A stretch of 64,000 nucleotides of DNA from Rosettibacter sp037481715 (GCA_037481715.1 JBBFLD010000009.1:1-64000), one strand, 5' to 3'. Positions 7,953-17,529 are shown, counted from the first letter of the stretch. Program-made: numbers and translations. Notes: generated by a model from the sequence alone, not told the origin.

Positions 7953-9551
7953 ATGAAATAGAAATTAGAAGTGTGGCAGCAACTTCAAAATCAAGGTATT
8001 CATAACATTAATAATCTGTTTTATAATCTTTCAACTCCTGCATTGTATGAACAGGGATGCAGAAGACGAGAAGTTATGACAGCTCAACATGGTCCTCTTG
8101 TAGTAAGAACTGAACAGCATACAGGAAGAAGTCCAAATGACAAATTTATTGTAAGAGAAACCTTCAAGCGAAAATAATATCTGGTGGGGAAAAGTAAATA
8201 AGCCAATTGAAGAAAAATATTTTGATATAATTTATAATCACATGATATCGTATATGCAGAATAAAGATTTGTATGTGCAAGATTGTTTTGTGGAAGCAGA
8301 TTCAGAATACAGGCTGCCAATTAGAGTAATAACAGAAACTGCATGGCATAGTTTATTTGCAAGAAATTTATTTTTGAGAGCTACACCTGAAGAACTAAAA
8401 AATCACGACCCTGAATACACGGTTATTAGTCTTCCATACTTTCAAGCAGACCCAGAAAACAATGGTACAAATTCAGATGTATTTATAATTATAAATTTTT
8501 GGAAGAAATTAATTTTAATCGGAGGAACCAGCTGTGCTGGTGAAATAAAAAAATAAATTTTTACATTAATGAATTATTTGATGCTGCTTAATGGAATTAT
8601 GTCAATGCATTGTTCTGCAAATATTGGTGAAAAAGGAGATGTTGCAATAATGTTTGGTCTTTCTGGAACGGGCAAAACTACTTTATCTGCAGACCCCAAA
8701 AGAAAACTAATTGGAGATGATGAACATGGCTGGAATTCAAAAGGAATTTTTAATTATGAAGGAGGATGTTATGCAAAAGTAATCCGTCTCTCAAAAGAAT
8801 CTGAACCTTATATTTATGAAACAACACGCAGATTTGAAACTGTTTTGGAAAATGTTGCAATGGATGTAACAACAAGAGTGCTTGATTTGGATGACGAGTC
8901 TTTAACTGAAAACACTCGAGCTGCATATCCAATAGATTTTATCCCGAATATTGAACCATCAGGAATGGCAGGTCACCCTGAGAATATTATAATGCTTACA
9001 GCAGATGCATTTGGAGTTTTGCCGCCAATTGCAAAATTATCTCCTGAACAAGCAATGTATCATTTTATTTCTGGTTATACTGCAAAAGTTGCTGGAACTG
9101 AAAAAGGAATTACAGAACCAAAAGCAACTTTCAGCACATGTTTTGGAGCCCCATTTATGGCTCTTCATCCCTCGGTTTATGCAAAATTACTTGGAGAAAA
9201 AATTAAAAAGCATAATGTTAAATGCTGGCTTATTAATACTGGATGGACAGGCGGTCCTTGTGGAGAAGGTCATAGAATGAAAATTGAATTTACACGAACA
9301 ATGCTTAATGCCACACTTAATGGAGAACTTGACGATGTGGAAACTTTTGAAGACCAATTCTTTGGTCTTAAAATTCCCAACAGTGTAAATGGAGTACCAT
9401 CAGAAATTCTTAACCCACGAAATACATGGAATGATAAAACAAATATAATGAAACAGCAAAAAAATTAGTTGCAATGTTTCATGAGAACTTTAAAAATTTT
9501 GAAAATGATGTTGATGAGATTATTAGGAAATCGGGTCCGCATCAATTATAA
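7953..9551 (+). pseudogene. pckA: ATP-dependent phosphoenolpyruvate carboxykinase, decayed by four lesions
   Basis: The pieces join into one PckA-length frame of about 530 residues. Lesions seen: (1) an in-frame TAG at 7959-7961 after ATG AAA, leaving only GTG 7971 as a start; (2) an extra A near 8157, after which the frame needed to read PSSENNIWWGK is shifted; (3) a TAA at 8554-8556 inside GEIKK(stop)IFTLMNYL, most simply from TCA; (4) a one-base loss near 9442, after which KYNETAKKLVAMFHENF is out of frame. The core motifs survive: HTGRSPNDKF, GLSGTGKTTLS (P-loop), DDEHGW (metal site), NTGWTGGP. Substitutions at usually fixed sites (GGTSCAGE, TEQHTGR) also point to relaxed selection. The enzyme would make PEP from oxaloacetate in gluconeogenesis. 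As written it cannot produce a whole protein. Confidence 0.9.
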
Positions 9552-9767
9552 GATTTATGTTAAATTATTATAACTTCTTGCTGTGAATAATTATGCTTTC
9601 AAAAACATAAATTAAATTTTTTTATTGAAATAATTTTTTAATCAAGTTGCCAATCAATTACACTATTTTTCAAGATTGTTTTTGGAATTCAATAAATCAT
9701 TTGAACTAAGTTGTGCTCGTTTATAATTTATTCATTATTTTTATGATAAAAATTATGGGGTTATATA

Positions 9768-11114
9768 ATGGATAGAATTCCTTCTTTCAAGGCTTATGAT
9801 ATCAGAGGAGTTGTTCCACAAGAATTAAATTCAGAATTGGTTTATAAAATTGGAAGAGCGCTCGCTCTTTATCTTAATGCAAAACTCATAGTAATTGGAA
9901 GAGATGTAAGAAAATCATCATTGGAACTTTCTCAAGCACTTGCAGATGGTTTGAATGATGCGGGTTGTGATGTTATTGATATTGGATTATGCGGCACAGA
10001 AATGATTTATTTTGGCACTCCATATCTAAATGCCGACGGCGGTGTGATGATTACTGCAAGCCACAATCCGCCTCAATATAATGGATTAAAATTTGTTAAA
10101 AGAGGTTCTGTACCATTGGGCTATGATTCTGGTTTGAATGAAATTGAAAAAATGATTTTAACCGATAACCTTGGAAATGTTTCTTCTCAAAAGGGAAAAA
10201 CTTTTCAGAAAGACATAATGAATGATTTTATAAATCATCTTAGTAAATTTTATAATCCAGAAAAAATTAAGCCGTTCAAAGTTGTTCTTAATGCAGGCAA
10301 TGGTTGCGTTGGACCAGCATTAAACGAATTAGAAAAATATCTCCCGATTAACATGGTTAAAGTATTCTTTGAACCCGATTCAAATTTTCCTAATGGTGTT
10401 CCAAATCCACTGCTGCCAGAAAATAGAAAATCTACAATTGATGCAATTAAAGAACACAATGCAGATTTGGGAGTAGCCTGGGATGGCGATTATGACCGCT
10501 GTTTCTTTTTCGATGAAAAAGGAAATTTTATTGAAGGTTACTATATTGTTGGACTTCTTGCAAAATCAATTTTGAAAAATCATCCGGGAGAAAAAATAGT
10601 TTATGATCCAAGATTAACTTGGAACACAATTGATGTTGTTACAAAAGCTGGCGGTGTTCCTGTAATTTCGAAAAGTGGTCATGCTTTTATAAAACAAAAG
10701 ATGAGAGAAGTTAATGCAATTTACGGCGGTGAAATGTCGGCACATCATTATTTTCGAGATAATTCTTATTCAGACAGCGGATTGATTCCTTTCTTGTTGA
10801 TACTTCAACTTCTTTCGGAAGAAAATACAAAACTTTCTGAACTTGTTGATGAAATGATAAAAGCATATCCATGTTCGGGCGAAATTAACTCAACAGTTGA
10901 AAATCCTAAAGCTAAACTTCTTGCAATTAAAGAAAAGTATAATGATGGAAAAGTTGATGAATTAGATGGAGTAAGTGTTGAATATCCAAATTGGCGGTTT
11001 AATGTCAGAATGAGTAACACAGAGCCCCTATTGCGATTGAATGTTGAATCAAGAGCAGATGAAAAATTGATGAAAGAAAAAACTGAAGAACTTCTTAATT
11101 TTATTCGCAGCTGA
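9768..11114 (+). CDS. Phosphomannomutase / phosphoglucomutase
   Basis: 448 residues, the normal length for the bacterial ManB/AlgC group. The four domains show FKAYDIRG at the N-terminus, the active serine loop TASHNPPQYNG (Ser98), the metal loop DGDYDRC (239-245), the sugar-binding GGEMSAHHYF (320-329) and the C-terminal phosphate loop SNTEPLLRLN. It interconverts mannose (or glucose) 1- and 6-phosphates through a phosphoserine and feeds sugar-nucleotide synthesis for LPS and exopolysaccharide. Which hexose is preferred cannot be read from the sequence. It stands alone after the pckA remnant and may be cotranscribed with the small gene 63 bp downstream. Confidence 0.92.
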   Translation: MDRIPSFKAYDIRGVVPQELNSELVYKIGRALALYLNAKLIVIGRDVRKSSLELSQALADGLNDAGCDVIDIGLCGTEMIYFGTPYLNADGGVMITASHNPPQYNGLKFVKRGSVPLGYDSGLNEIEKMILTDNLGNVSSQKGKTFQKDIMNDFINHLSKFYNPEKIKPFKVVLNAGNGCVGPALNELEKYLPINMVKVFFEPDSNFPNGVPNPLLPENRKSTIDAIKEHNADLGVAWDGDYDRCFFFDEKGNFIEGYYIVGLLAKSILKNHPGEKIVYDPRLTWNTIDVVTKAGGVPVISKSGHAFIKQKMREVNAIYGGEMSAHHYFRDNSYSDSGLIPFLLILQLLSEENTKLSELVDEMIKAYPCSGEINSTVENPKAKLLAIKEKYNDGKVDELDGVSVEYPNWRFNVRMSNTEPLLRLNVESRADEKLMKEKTEELLNFIRS

Positions 11115-11177
11115 GTAATCCAAACAAAGCATAAATGAATGCGTCTAAAAAGACGAAAATAAAAAGGAGATAATAAA

Positions 11178-11393
11178 ATGGCAGAGCAGGATAAAACTTT
11201 TGATGTCGATAAACTTTTGAAGAACAAACTAAAAAATGTTAGCATAGGAACACTTGAAAATGCAATTGCAAAAGTTGTAAGTGAATTAGTCGGCGAAGAT
11301 TATAAATGCACAATCAGCGAAGTAAAATATACATTATTCAGCGGTGCAGATTTTCATGTTAAAGTCGAGTTAACCTATAATCCGAACGAATAG
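11178..11393 (+). CDS. Small hypothetical protein
   Basis: 71 residues with a good ribosome binding site (AAGGAG, about 8 bases before the ATG). An N-terminal acidic/basic helix (TFDVDKLLKNKLKN) is followed by an alternating hydrophobic pattern (CTISEVKYTLF, FHVKVELTY) that suggests two beta strands. No signal peptide or membrane segment. I do not recognise the family. It follows the phosphomannomutase on the same strand after a small hairpin (CGTCT-AAAA-AGACG, 11142-11155), and its end lies 10 bp from the end of the convergent aminotransferase gene. Confidence 0.7.
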   Translation: MAEQDKTFDVDKLLKNKLKNVSIGTLENAIAKVVSELVGEDYKCTISEVKYTLFSGADFHVKVELTYNPNE

Positions 11394-11402
11394 AAAAGCT
11401 GA

Positions 11403-12542
11403 TTAATTCTTCTTAATAATATCATTAAGATTTTCAAGAACAAAATCAATTTCTTCTTTTGTATTGTAAAAATGCGGCGAAAAGCGAATCATTCCTTCGC
11501 GAAAAGCACAATGTATTTTTCTTTTTTCTAATTCATCAAATATTTTTTTCGAGCCGGAATGCTTAAATGAAATTATTCCGGCTCTGTTTTGCTGGTCAAC
11601 ATTTTTCAAAATTGGGTTAAAACCATTCTCAAGTAACTTTTCAATAAAATAATTTGTATTGGCAATAATTCTTTCTTCGATATTTTTAATTCCAAAATCA
11701 ATAAAAAGATTTAATACTGCATCAAATATTGCAATTCCAAGTGCATTAAGAGTGCCGTTTTGAAATCTATCAGCATTCTTTTTTAGTTTTAAATTGTAGT
11801 CAAGAAGGTTCCATGCATTTTCTACAGATGTCCAGCCTATAAACTTTTGGTCAATTCTTTCTTGAAGTTCATCAGATACAAAGATATAAGATAATCCCTG
11901 AGAAGACATAAGCCATTTTTGAGTTCCTCCAGCCAAAAAATCAATTTTAGATTTTGTTACATCAATTTGAACAGCCCCAGCTGCTTGAATTGCATCAACA
12001 CAAAAAATTATGTTATGCTTTTTACAGAGTTCGCCAATCGCATCAATATTTGCACGGTAACCGGATAAAAATTGCACATAACTAATCGAAATTAATTTTG
12101 TCTTTGGTGTAATAGTTTTTTCAATATCTTCAATATCAACAATTCCATCTCGATTTTTGATAAAATCAATTTCTACACCGTGTTTTTTTAGATTCAAGAA
12201 GGGATAAACATTCGAAGGGAATTCAAGGTCGTTTAATATAATTCTATCGCCGTTCTGCCATTTTAATCCTTGAGCTAAAATGTTCAAACCATTTGATACA
12301 TTATCAACCCATGCAATTCGTTCCGGCATTGTTCCCAGAAGAGCAGCAAGCTTTTCTTTTGCCGAAAAGCTCCATCCGAGAAAGTTTTCGTAGTTTTCAA
12401 TTTTTTCTCCGCTTCTTTGAATTGCATACTCTTGCAGTCTTTTCAATGCCAGCTCGCACCATGGACCTAATGATGCATGATTAAAATAAATTTGATTTGT
12501 TTTAAGATGAGGGAACAATCTTCTTGCTTCTTCGAGATTCAT
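11403..12542 (-). CDS. Class V aminotransferase / cysteine desulfurase-like PLP enzyme
   Basis: 379 residues, fold type I. The N-terminal YFNHASLGP resembles the isopenicillin-N-epimerase/CsdB-like branch. The cofactor site shows CVDAIQAAGA (Asp183, pairs with the pyridine nitrogen) and GGTQKWL (Lys209, Schiff base). The C-terminal domain has GIISFKHSG and a final IRFSPHFYNT typical of the family. No N-terminal extension, so cytoplasmic. The conserved active-site Cys loop of true NifS/IscS enzymes is not evident, so a dedicated Fe-S role is unlikely; the substrate cannot be told. It is a single minus-strand gene, convergent with 11178-11393. Confidence 0.85.
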   Translation of the reverse strand: MNLEEARRLFPHLKTNQIYFNHASLGPWCELALKRLQEYAIQRSGEKIENYENFLGWSFSAKEKLAALLGTMPERIAWVDNVSNGLNILAQGLKWQNGDRIILNDLEFPSNVYPFLNLKKHGVEIDFIKNRDGIVDIEDIEKTITPKTKLISISYVQFLSGYRANIDAIGELCKKHNIIFCVDAIQAAGAVQIDVTKSKIDFLAGGTQKWLMSSQGLSYIFVSDELQERIDQKFIGWTSVENAWNLLDYNLKLKKNADRFQNGTLNALGIAIFDAVLNLFIDFGIKNIEERIIANTNYFIEKLLENGFNPILKNVDQQNRAGIISFKHSGSKKIFDELEKRKIHCAFREGMIRFSPHFYNTKEEIDFVLENLNDIIKKN

Positions 12543-12603
12543 ACAGCCACTAAAAATTATTTTAAAAAATTCGATAATAAAAATAGAAAAGGAGCATTAG
12601 ATT

Positions 12604-12762
12604 ATGAACAGAATTTTAGAAATTGCTCTGGCTTTCTATGGAATATTAATCCCTCAGAGGTATATCAGAAAATTTTACAAACTCGTTATTGAATATCTTG
12701 ATGAAAAATATTCCATAGAAACAGCAATTGGTTTAGCACTAAAGAAGTTAAAACTGAATTAA
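12604..12762 (+). CDS. Possible small protein, 52 residues
   Basis: ATG at 12604 with AAAAGGAG at 12587-12594, a well-placed ribosome binding site. The N-terminal half (RILEIALAFYGILIP) is hydrophobic and could be a short membrane helix; the rest (FYKLVIEYLDEKYS, AIGLALKKLKLN) is amphipathic. No homologous family recognised. It lies in a region of decayed genes, so it may be a remnant. Confidence 0.4.
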   Translation: MNRILEIALAFYGILIPQRYIRKFYKLVIEYLDEKYSIETAIGLALKKLKLN

Positions 12763-12954
12763 AATTTTCTTAATTGCTTCTTTAATTTCCTCTTCAAAAC
12801 ACATTTCGATGTGAAGTAAAATCTCTGTGGTTTTTCGCTGAATCCCGAAAAGTTTATTCTAATTTGGTCGTCCATTATTAAATCCCGTTGTTTATTTCAA
12901 TTCTTTGTGAAAAACATTATGCAGATAAGTATCTTTGTTGTAGAAACATAGATT
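12763..12954. other. Gene-poor stretch with possible gene remnant on the minus strand
   Basis: No intact frame. On the minus strand one frame gives CFYNKDTYLHNVFHKELK, a stop, and further on TEILLHIEMCFEEEIKEAIK. These are protein-like pieces that may belong to a lost gene. Nothing more definite can be said. Confidence 0.3.
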
Positions 12955-13196
12955 ATGCGCATAAAAATTCAGAAGTGGGAAACAGCTTAGCGTTATGAAT
13001 CCCAAAAGCTTTTGCATCACAATCAAAAATTCGTGAAAATAGTTTTGTTAATCTTACATTAAAAGAAAATAAGATTGTAATTGAGCCAGTAGAGGAAAAA
13101 AAATATTCACTGAAAGAATTATTAGCTGGAATTAAAAAATCTAACATTCATAATGAAATTGATTTTGGGAAAAATGTTGGTAATGAACTTTGGTGA
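12955..13196 (+). pseudogene. mazE: MazE-like antitoxin, broken by a frameshift and a stop
   Basis: ATG 12955 opens MRIKIQKW, the usual start of AbrB/MazE-fold antitoxins, but the Gly of KWGNSLA is hit by a missing G in the GGG at 12977-12979. Read in the next frame the family sequence resumes (NSLAL) and meets TGA at 12996-12998 exactly where LRIPKAF has Arg, a CGA-to-TGA type change. After it the antitoxin continues cleanly (IPKAFASQSKIRENSFVNLT) to TGA 13194-13196. With the lost base restored it would encode 80 residues, the normal size. The stop overlaps the GTG of mazF, the standard operon arrangement. Confidence 0.85.
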
Positions 13197-13543
13197 AATT
13201 AAAATCTTATATTCCCGAGAGAGGAGATATTGTTTGGCTGTGCTTTAACCCACAAGCTGGACATGAACAATCTGGAAAGACGGCAAGCGTTGTTACCTTG
13301 CCGAAAGAGTATAATCAAAAAACTAATCTTGCAATATTTTGCCCAATTACAAACCAGGTAAAAGGTTATCCGTTTGAAGTGAAAATACCGGATAACCTGG
13401 GAATAAGCGGAGCAATTCTATCGGACCAAATCAAAAGTCTTGATTGGAATGTAAGAAAAGCAGAATTTATTTGTTCACTTCCAGATGATGCTCTAAAAGA
13501 AACATTAAATAAAATTAATGCTTTAATTGGTGCTGAGATTTAA
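13193..13543 (+). CDS. mazF: MazF/PemK-type toxin, catalytic segment altered (probably inactive)
   Basis: 116 residues from GTG 13193 (overlapping the antitoxin stop as GTGA; TTG 13190 is also possible). It aligns along its length with MazF: YIPERGDIVWL, NPQAGHEQSG, FCPITNQVKGYPFEV, LSDQIKSLDW. The family segment RPALVLS, which carries the catalytic Arg (Arg29 of E. coli MazF), reads TASVVTL. Shifting one base over 13281-13295 gives Arg-Gln-Ala-Leu-Leu, so an inserted A near 13280 and a loss near 13300 seem to have cancelled each other. The Thr of PITNQ (E. coli Thr52) is kept. Active MazF is an mRNA interferase; this copy is probably dead, which fits a broken antitoxin beside it. Confidence 0.85.
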   Translation: MKLKSYIPERGDIVWLCFNPQAGHEQSGKTASVVTLPKEYNQKTNLAIFCPITNQVKGYPFEVKIPDNLGISGAILSDQIKSLDWNVRKAEFICSLPDDALKETLNKINALIGAEI

Positions 13544-13591
13544 TAGAGCCTTTTCAAAATTTTCTGATAAGTGTTAACAAATTTCATCTTG

Positions 13592-15469
13592 TTATTTCTT
13601 TTCCAATATTTCTTCCATCATATCCATAACTTTATTCATTTTTGCCATTGTTAAATCGAAAGCTTCGGATGAAAGCGGGTCGATGCCGGCTTTTTTAATT
13701 AATTCTATTGGATAATCTGAACTGCCGCCTTTCAAGATATTATAAAATTTATCTACAGCAGGTTGACCTTCTTTCAAAATTTTTTCTGCAAAGGCTGTTG
13801 CATAAATCAATGATGTAGCATATTGATAAACATAATAAGTGTAATTTATAAAATGAGGAATGTAAGCCCATTCGTAAGCTATGTAGTCATCAACTATGCA
13901 AATTCCATCGTCGTGTCCATAATATTTTTTGACGATATCATAATAAATTTTGCTTAAATCTTCCCCTGTAAGCGGTTCACCGTTTTCAATTCTTTTATGA
14001 ATTTCCCATTCAAATTCTGCAAAAGATGTTTGACGGAAAATTGTTGTTCTTAATAAATCAAGATATGAGCCGAGCAGATATAATTTTTCTTCATCACTTT
14101 TAACATTATTTACCATATAATTATTAAGGAGATTTTCATTGATTGTTGATGCAATTTCTGCAACAAATATTGAATATTGAGAATTTACAAACGGCTGATG
14201 TTTGTTTGAAAAATAACTGTGCATTGTATGACCAAGCTCATGTGCAAGCGTAGAAACAGATTCATAATCATCAGTCCAGTTCATAAGAATAAATGGGTGA
14301 TAATCATAAGCTGCACCAGATGAATAAGCCCCGCTTCTTTTACCTGCCGTTGGAACATAATCAATCCATCTTTCTTCAAATGCTTTTTTTACTGTGTTAA
14401 CATATTCTTCTCCCATTGGCTTAAAAACTTCAAGCAGAAGTTTCTGTCCTTCTTCAATTGTGAATTTGAATTCAACAGATTTTACAAGTGGAGTGTAAAG
14501 ATCATAATAATGAAGCTGATCAACTTTCAACATTTTTGCTTTTAGTTTCAGAAAACGATGTAATGTAGGCAAGTTTTTATGAATTTGTTCAATTAAGTTT
14601 TCATAAACAGAAACAGGTATATTGTTTACATTAAGAGCACTTTCAAGAACAGTTTTGTATTTTCTATTCTTTGCGTAGAAATAATCCGCACGAAGTTTTC
14701 CAGCAAGATTGGCTCCAATTGTATTTTGAAATCTTTTATAATTTTCAAAAGTAGATTTCATTACAAGTTCTCTATCTGCACGATTTGGAACAGTTCTATA
14801 TTTTGTGTAAGCAGCCGAAGTCAGTTCTACTTCTTCGCCTGTTGATAATTTAACTTTTGGATTAGGTTTTTCTGCATTGTCAAAAATTCCATATACTTCG
14901 CTTGGAGTTGATGTAATTAATCCAGCACTGGCAAGAATTTCTTCTTCACGTGCAGATAATGTATGTTCTCGTAATCTCAAAATATCATTCACATAGAATC
15001 TGAATTCATCAAGTTCTTTTTTCTCTTCGAAGAATTTTTGAATTTTTTCTGGATTGGCATTTAGGATTTCGGGATTAATAAACGATGTAGCTTCGTTTAA
15101 TTTTGTGCCGAGTGTTGTTGCTTGCTGATTTAATGCTTGATTAGCACTTATTCTTAAATCCTCATCTGCCAATCTGAAAGCATAGTCAGAGAGTTTATAA
15201 TATTTTTTTAATGTTTCGAAGTAAAGCTTAAGAGCTTCGTAAAAAGTGTTGGCATTTTCACAAAGTTTATTTTGATATGTTTTGATTTTTTCTATTTGAT
15301 TTTCAATTTCAATTTTTTCTTTATTCCATTCATCAATGTTTTTATAAAGAATGGAATTATCCCACTTATATTTTTCGGGAACATCTTTCCTTTCTTTGTT
15401 TTGCATAAAGATTGTTTCCTGCATAGTAAACACCAGAATTATTACTGAAAAAAATATTTTTGTTTTCAT
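13592..15469 (-). CDS. pepF: Oligoendopeptidase F (peptidase M3), secreted form
   Basis: 625 residues. Unlike cytoplasmic PepF of Gram-positives, it opens with a signal peptide (MKTKIFFSVIILVFTMQ), so it likely acts in the periplasm or outside. The M3 zinc site is complete: HELGH with His410, Glu411 and His414, and the third ligand Glu438 in FVAEIAST. The N-terminal helical half (about 30-200) is the substrate-channel domain. It cuts short peptides of about 7-17 residues. It lies 80 bp downstream of an OPT peptide transporter gene on the same strand, suggesting peptides are trimmed and imported as nutrients. Confidence 0.93.
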   Translation of the reverse strand: MKTKIFFSVIILVFTMQETIFMQNKERKDVPEKYKWDNSILYKNIDEWNKEKIEIENQIEKIKTYQNKLCENANTFYEALKLYFETLKKYYKLSDYAFRLADEDLRISANQALNQQATTLGTKLNEATSFINPEILNANPEKIQKFFEEKKELDEFRFYVNDILRLREHTLSAREEEILASAGLITSTPSEVYGIFDNAEKPNPKVKLSTGEEVELTSAAYTKYRTVPNRADRELVMKSTFENYKRFQNTIGANLAGKLRADYFYAKNRKYKTVLESALNVNNIPVSVYENLIEQIHKNLPTLHRFLKLKAKMLKVDQLHYYDLYTPLVKSVEFKFTIEEGQKLLLEVFKPMGEEYVNTVKKAFEERWIDYVPTAGKRSGAYSSGAAYDYHPFILMNWTDDYESVSTLAHELGHTMHSYFSNKHQPFVNSQYSIFVAEIASTINENLLNNYMVNNVKSDEEKLYLLGSYLDLLRTTIFRQTSFAEFEWEIHKRIENGEPLTGEDLSKIYYDIVKKYYGHDDGICIVDDYIAYEWAYIPHFINYTYYVYQYATSLIYATAFAEKILKEGQPAVDKFYNILKGGSSDYPIELIKKAGIDPLSSEAFDLTMAKMNKVMDMMEEILEKK

Positions 15470-15549
15470 TTTACTGTTCCTGCAAAATAGAATTTTATTT
15501 CAAGTGAATTAAATTATTTTCAAATCGAAATTATCAAAAAGAACAGCAG

Positions 15550-17529
15550 TTATTTTTCTTTATTTATTCTAAAAGAATCCCAAATCATGTAAGCTGAAAT
15601 TAATGTGAACATAATCAAAGCAAGAAGTTCAGCTTCATTAGATTCCTGCCATTCAAGATTAACCCAGTTGTAACCTGCATATCGTAATATTGCACTTATT
15701 ACGCCAAAAAGAGCACCGCCTGCAATAAATCCAGAGGCAATCAAAGTTCCTCTTTCTCTTCTTGAATTATTAATTGATTCATCTTTACTTCTTGTTGAAA
15801 CAAAGTGTGCAATTAAACCACCAACAAGAAGAGGTGTATTTAATTCAAGTGGAATATACATTCCAAGTGCAAATGGCAGAGCAGGAACTTTAATAATTGT
15901 AAGAATTAAAGCAAAGAAAGCTCCAGCTAAATAAAGCATCCATGGAGCAGGTTGATTTGACATCAAAGGTTTAATCACAGCTGCCATTGCATTTGCTTGC
16001 GGTGCAACAAGTGCATTGTCTCCTTTGAATCCATAAGTTTCGTTCAATACCATGATAATCCAAGAGACAGTAGCAGCAGAAAAAATAGTTCCAACAAATT
16101 TCCATCTTTCTTGTTTGTAAGGAGATGAACCCAGCCAGTAACCGATTTTCAAATCTGTAATAAATGCTCCAGCTTGAGATAAAGCTGTGCAAACTACTCC
16201 ACCAATAATCAAAGCAGAAATCATTCCTGATGTTCCTGTTAAGCCAACAGAAACTAAAACAGCTGATGAAAGAATTAATGTCATCAAAGTCATGCCAGAT
16301 ACAGGATTGGTTCCAACAATTGCTATGGCGGTAGCAGCAACTGTTGTAAAAAGAAATGAAATTATAAGCACAATTAATAAACCAACAAGAGCCTGAAATA
16401 AATTATTTACAACACCAAACAGGAAGAAGATAAATATTAAAACTGCAGTAAATAAAATTCCTCCAAAAATAATTTTCATTGGGAGGTCTCTTTGTGTTCG
16501 TTCCCCATTCTCATTAGTTCTTTTTCCAAATAATTCTTGAAATCCAAGAGAGAAAGCTTTTTTAATGATGCCAGAAGAACGAACTATTCCAATAAATCCT
16601 GCCATAGCAATTCCACCGATTCCAATATGACGAACATAAGCACGGAAAATTTGTTCAGCAGACATATCTTTAATTAACAATGATACATTAGCTCCAACTG
16701 GAGTTGTGATATAATCACCAAAGTATGCAATAACAGGAATAAGAACAAACCACGAAAGAAAAGAACCTGCTGCAATAATTGAAGAATATTTTAATCCAAT
16801 TATATAACCCAAACCAAGAATAGCAGAACTAACACTTAATCGAAATTCTAATTTTATTTTTTCTGCAATTGTTTGACCAATTGGAATTACTTTAGTAGTA
16901 AATAATTCACTCCACCATCCAAAGGTTGCAACTACGAAATCATATATTCCTCCAATCAATCCGCTGATAACCAGAACGAGAGCTTGTTTTCCTCCTTTTT
17001 CGCCTGCAACAAGAACTTCAGTTGTTGCAGTAGCTTCTGGGAATGGAAATTTTCCATGCATTTCGGAAACAAAATATTTTCTGAATGGAATTAAAAATAA
17101 GATTCCTAAAAATCCACCAAGAAGTGATGCAAAAAATATTTTGTAAAAATCAGCTTGAAGTTCAAGAATGTATAAAGCAGGAATTGTAAAGATTGCACCA
17201 GCTACTATTGTTCCAGATGTTGCCCCAATTGATTGTATAATTACATTTTGTCCAAGTGCTCCTTTCTTTTTTAATGAAGCAGATAATCCAACTGCAAGAA
17301 TGGCAATAGGGATTGCTGCTTCGAAGACTTGTCCTATTTTTAAACCAAGATATGCAGCGGCAGCTGTAAATATCACTGCCATTATAATTCCAGTAATAAC
17401 AGAATATGGTGTTACTTCTGGATATTCCTGATCTGGCAGCATAATTGGGATATATTTTTCGCCATGTTTAAGTTCAGTATAAGCATTTGGCGGCAGTCCC
17501 TGCGAATTTTTGTTTTCTGGTTGAGTCAT
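15550..17529 (-). CDS. OPT family oligopeptide transporter
   Basis: 659 residues with about 14-16 membrane helices. Family signatures are GLKIGQVFEAAIPIAI near the first helices and the KFPFPEATATTEVL loop. A long second half has helix pairs including GLTGTSGMISALIIGG. OPT carriers import small peptides (or metal chelates) with protons across the inner membrane; bacterial members are little studied, so the substrate is inferred. The neighbouring secreted PepF supports peptides. The ATG start has a fair upstream purine tract. Confidence 0.9.
   Translation of the reverse strand: MTQPENKNSQGLPPNAYTELKHGEKYIPIMLPDQEYPEVTPYSVITGIIMAVIFTAAAAYLGLKIGQVFEAAIPIAILAVGLSASLKKKGALGQNVIIQSIGATSGTIVAGAIFTIPALYILELQADFYKIFFASLLGGFLGILFLIPFRKYFVSEMHGKFPFPEATATTEVLVAGEKGGKQALVLVISGLIGGIYDFVVATFGWWSELFTTKVIPIGQTIAEKIKLEFRLSVSSAILGLGYIIGLKYSSIIAAGSFLSWFVLIPVIAYFGDYITTPVGANVSLLIKDMSAEQIFRAYVRHIGIGGIAMAGFIGIVRSSGIIKKAFSLGFQELFGKRTNENGERTQRDLPMKIIFGGILFTAVLIFIFFLFGVVNNLFQALVGLLIVLIISFLFTTVAATAIAIVGTNPVSGMTLMTLILSSAVLVSVGLTGTSGMISALIIGGVVCTALSQAGAFITDLKIGYWLGSSPYKQERWKFVGTIFSAATVSWIIMVLNETYGFKGDNALVAPQANAMAAVIKPLMSNQPAPWMLYLAGAFFALILTIIKVPALPFALGMYIPLELNTPLLVGGLIAHFVSTRSKDESINNSRRERGTLIASGFIAGGALFGVISAILRYAGYNWVNLEWQESNEAELLALIMFTLISAYMIWDSFRINKEK

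Noticed and set aside
7953..9551. Programmed frameshifting or stop readthrough in pckA
   Set aside because: Four independent lesions of different type, including a stop at codon 3 and substitutions in conserved motifs, are better explained by decay.
11142..11155. CGTCT-AAAA-AGACG as a terminator between phosphomannomutase and the small gene
   Set aside because: The stem is only 5 bp and is followed by As, not Ts, on the plus strand, with no T run on the minus strand either.
10805..11245. 146-residue minus-strand frame
   Set aside because: It is antisense to the end of the phosphomannomutase and the start of the next small gene; low-complexity Ser/Phe composition.
13190..13192. TTG as the start of mazF
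   Set aside because: The adjacent GTG at 13193 overlaps the antitoxin stop as GTGA, the usual coupling in such operons.
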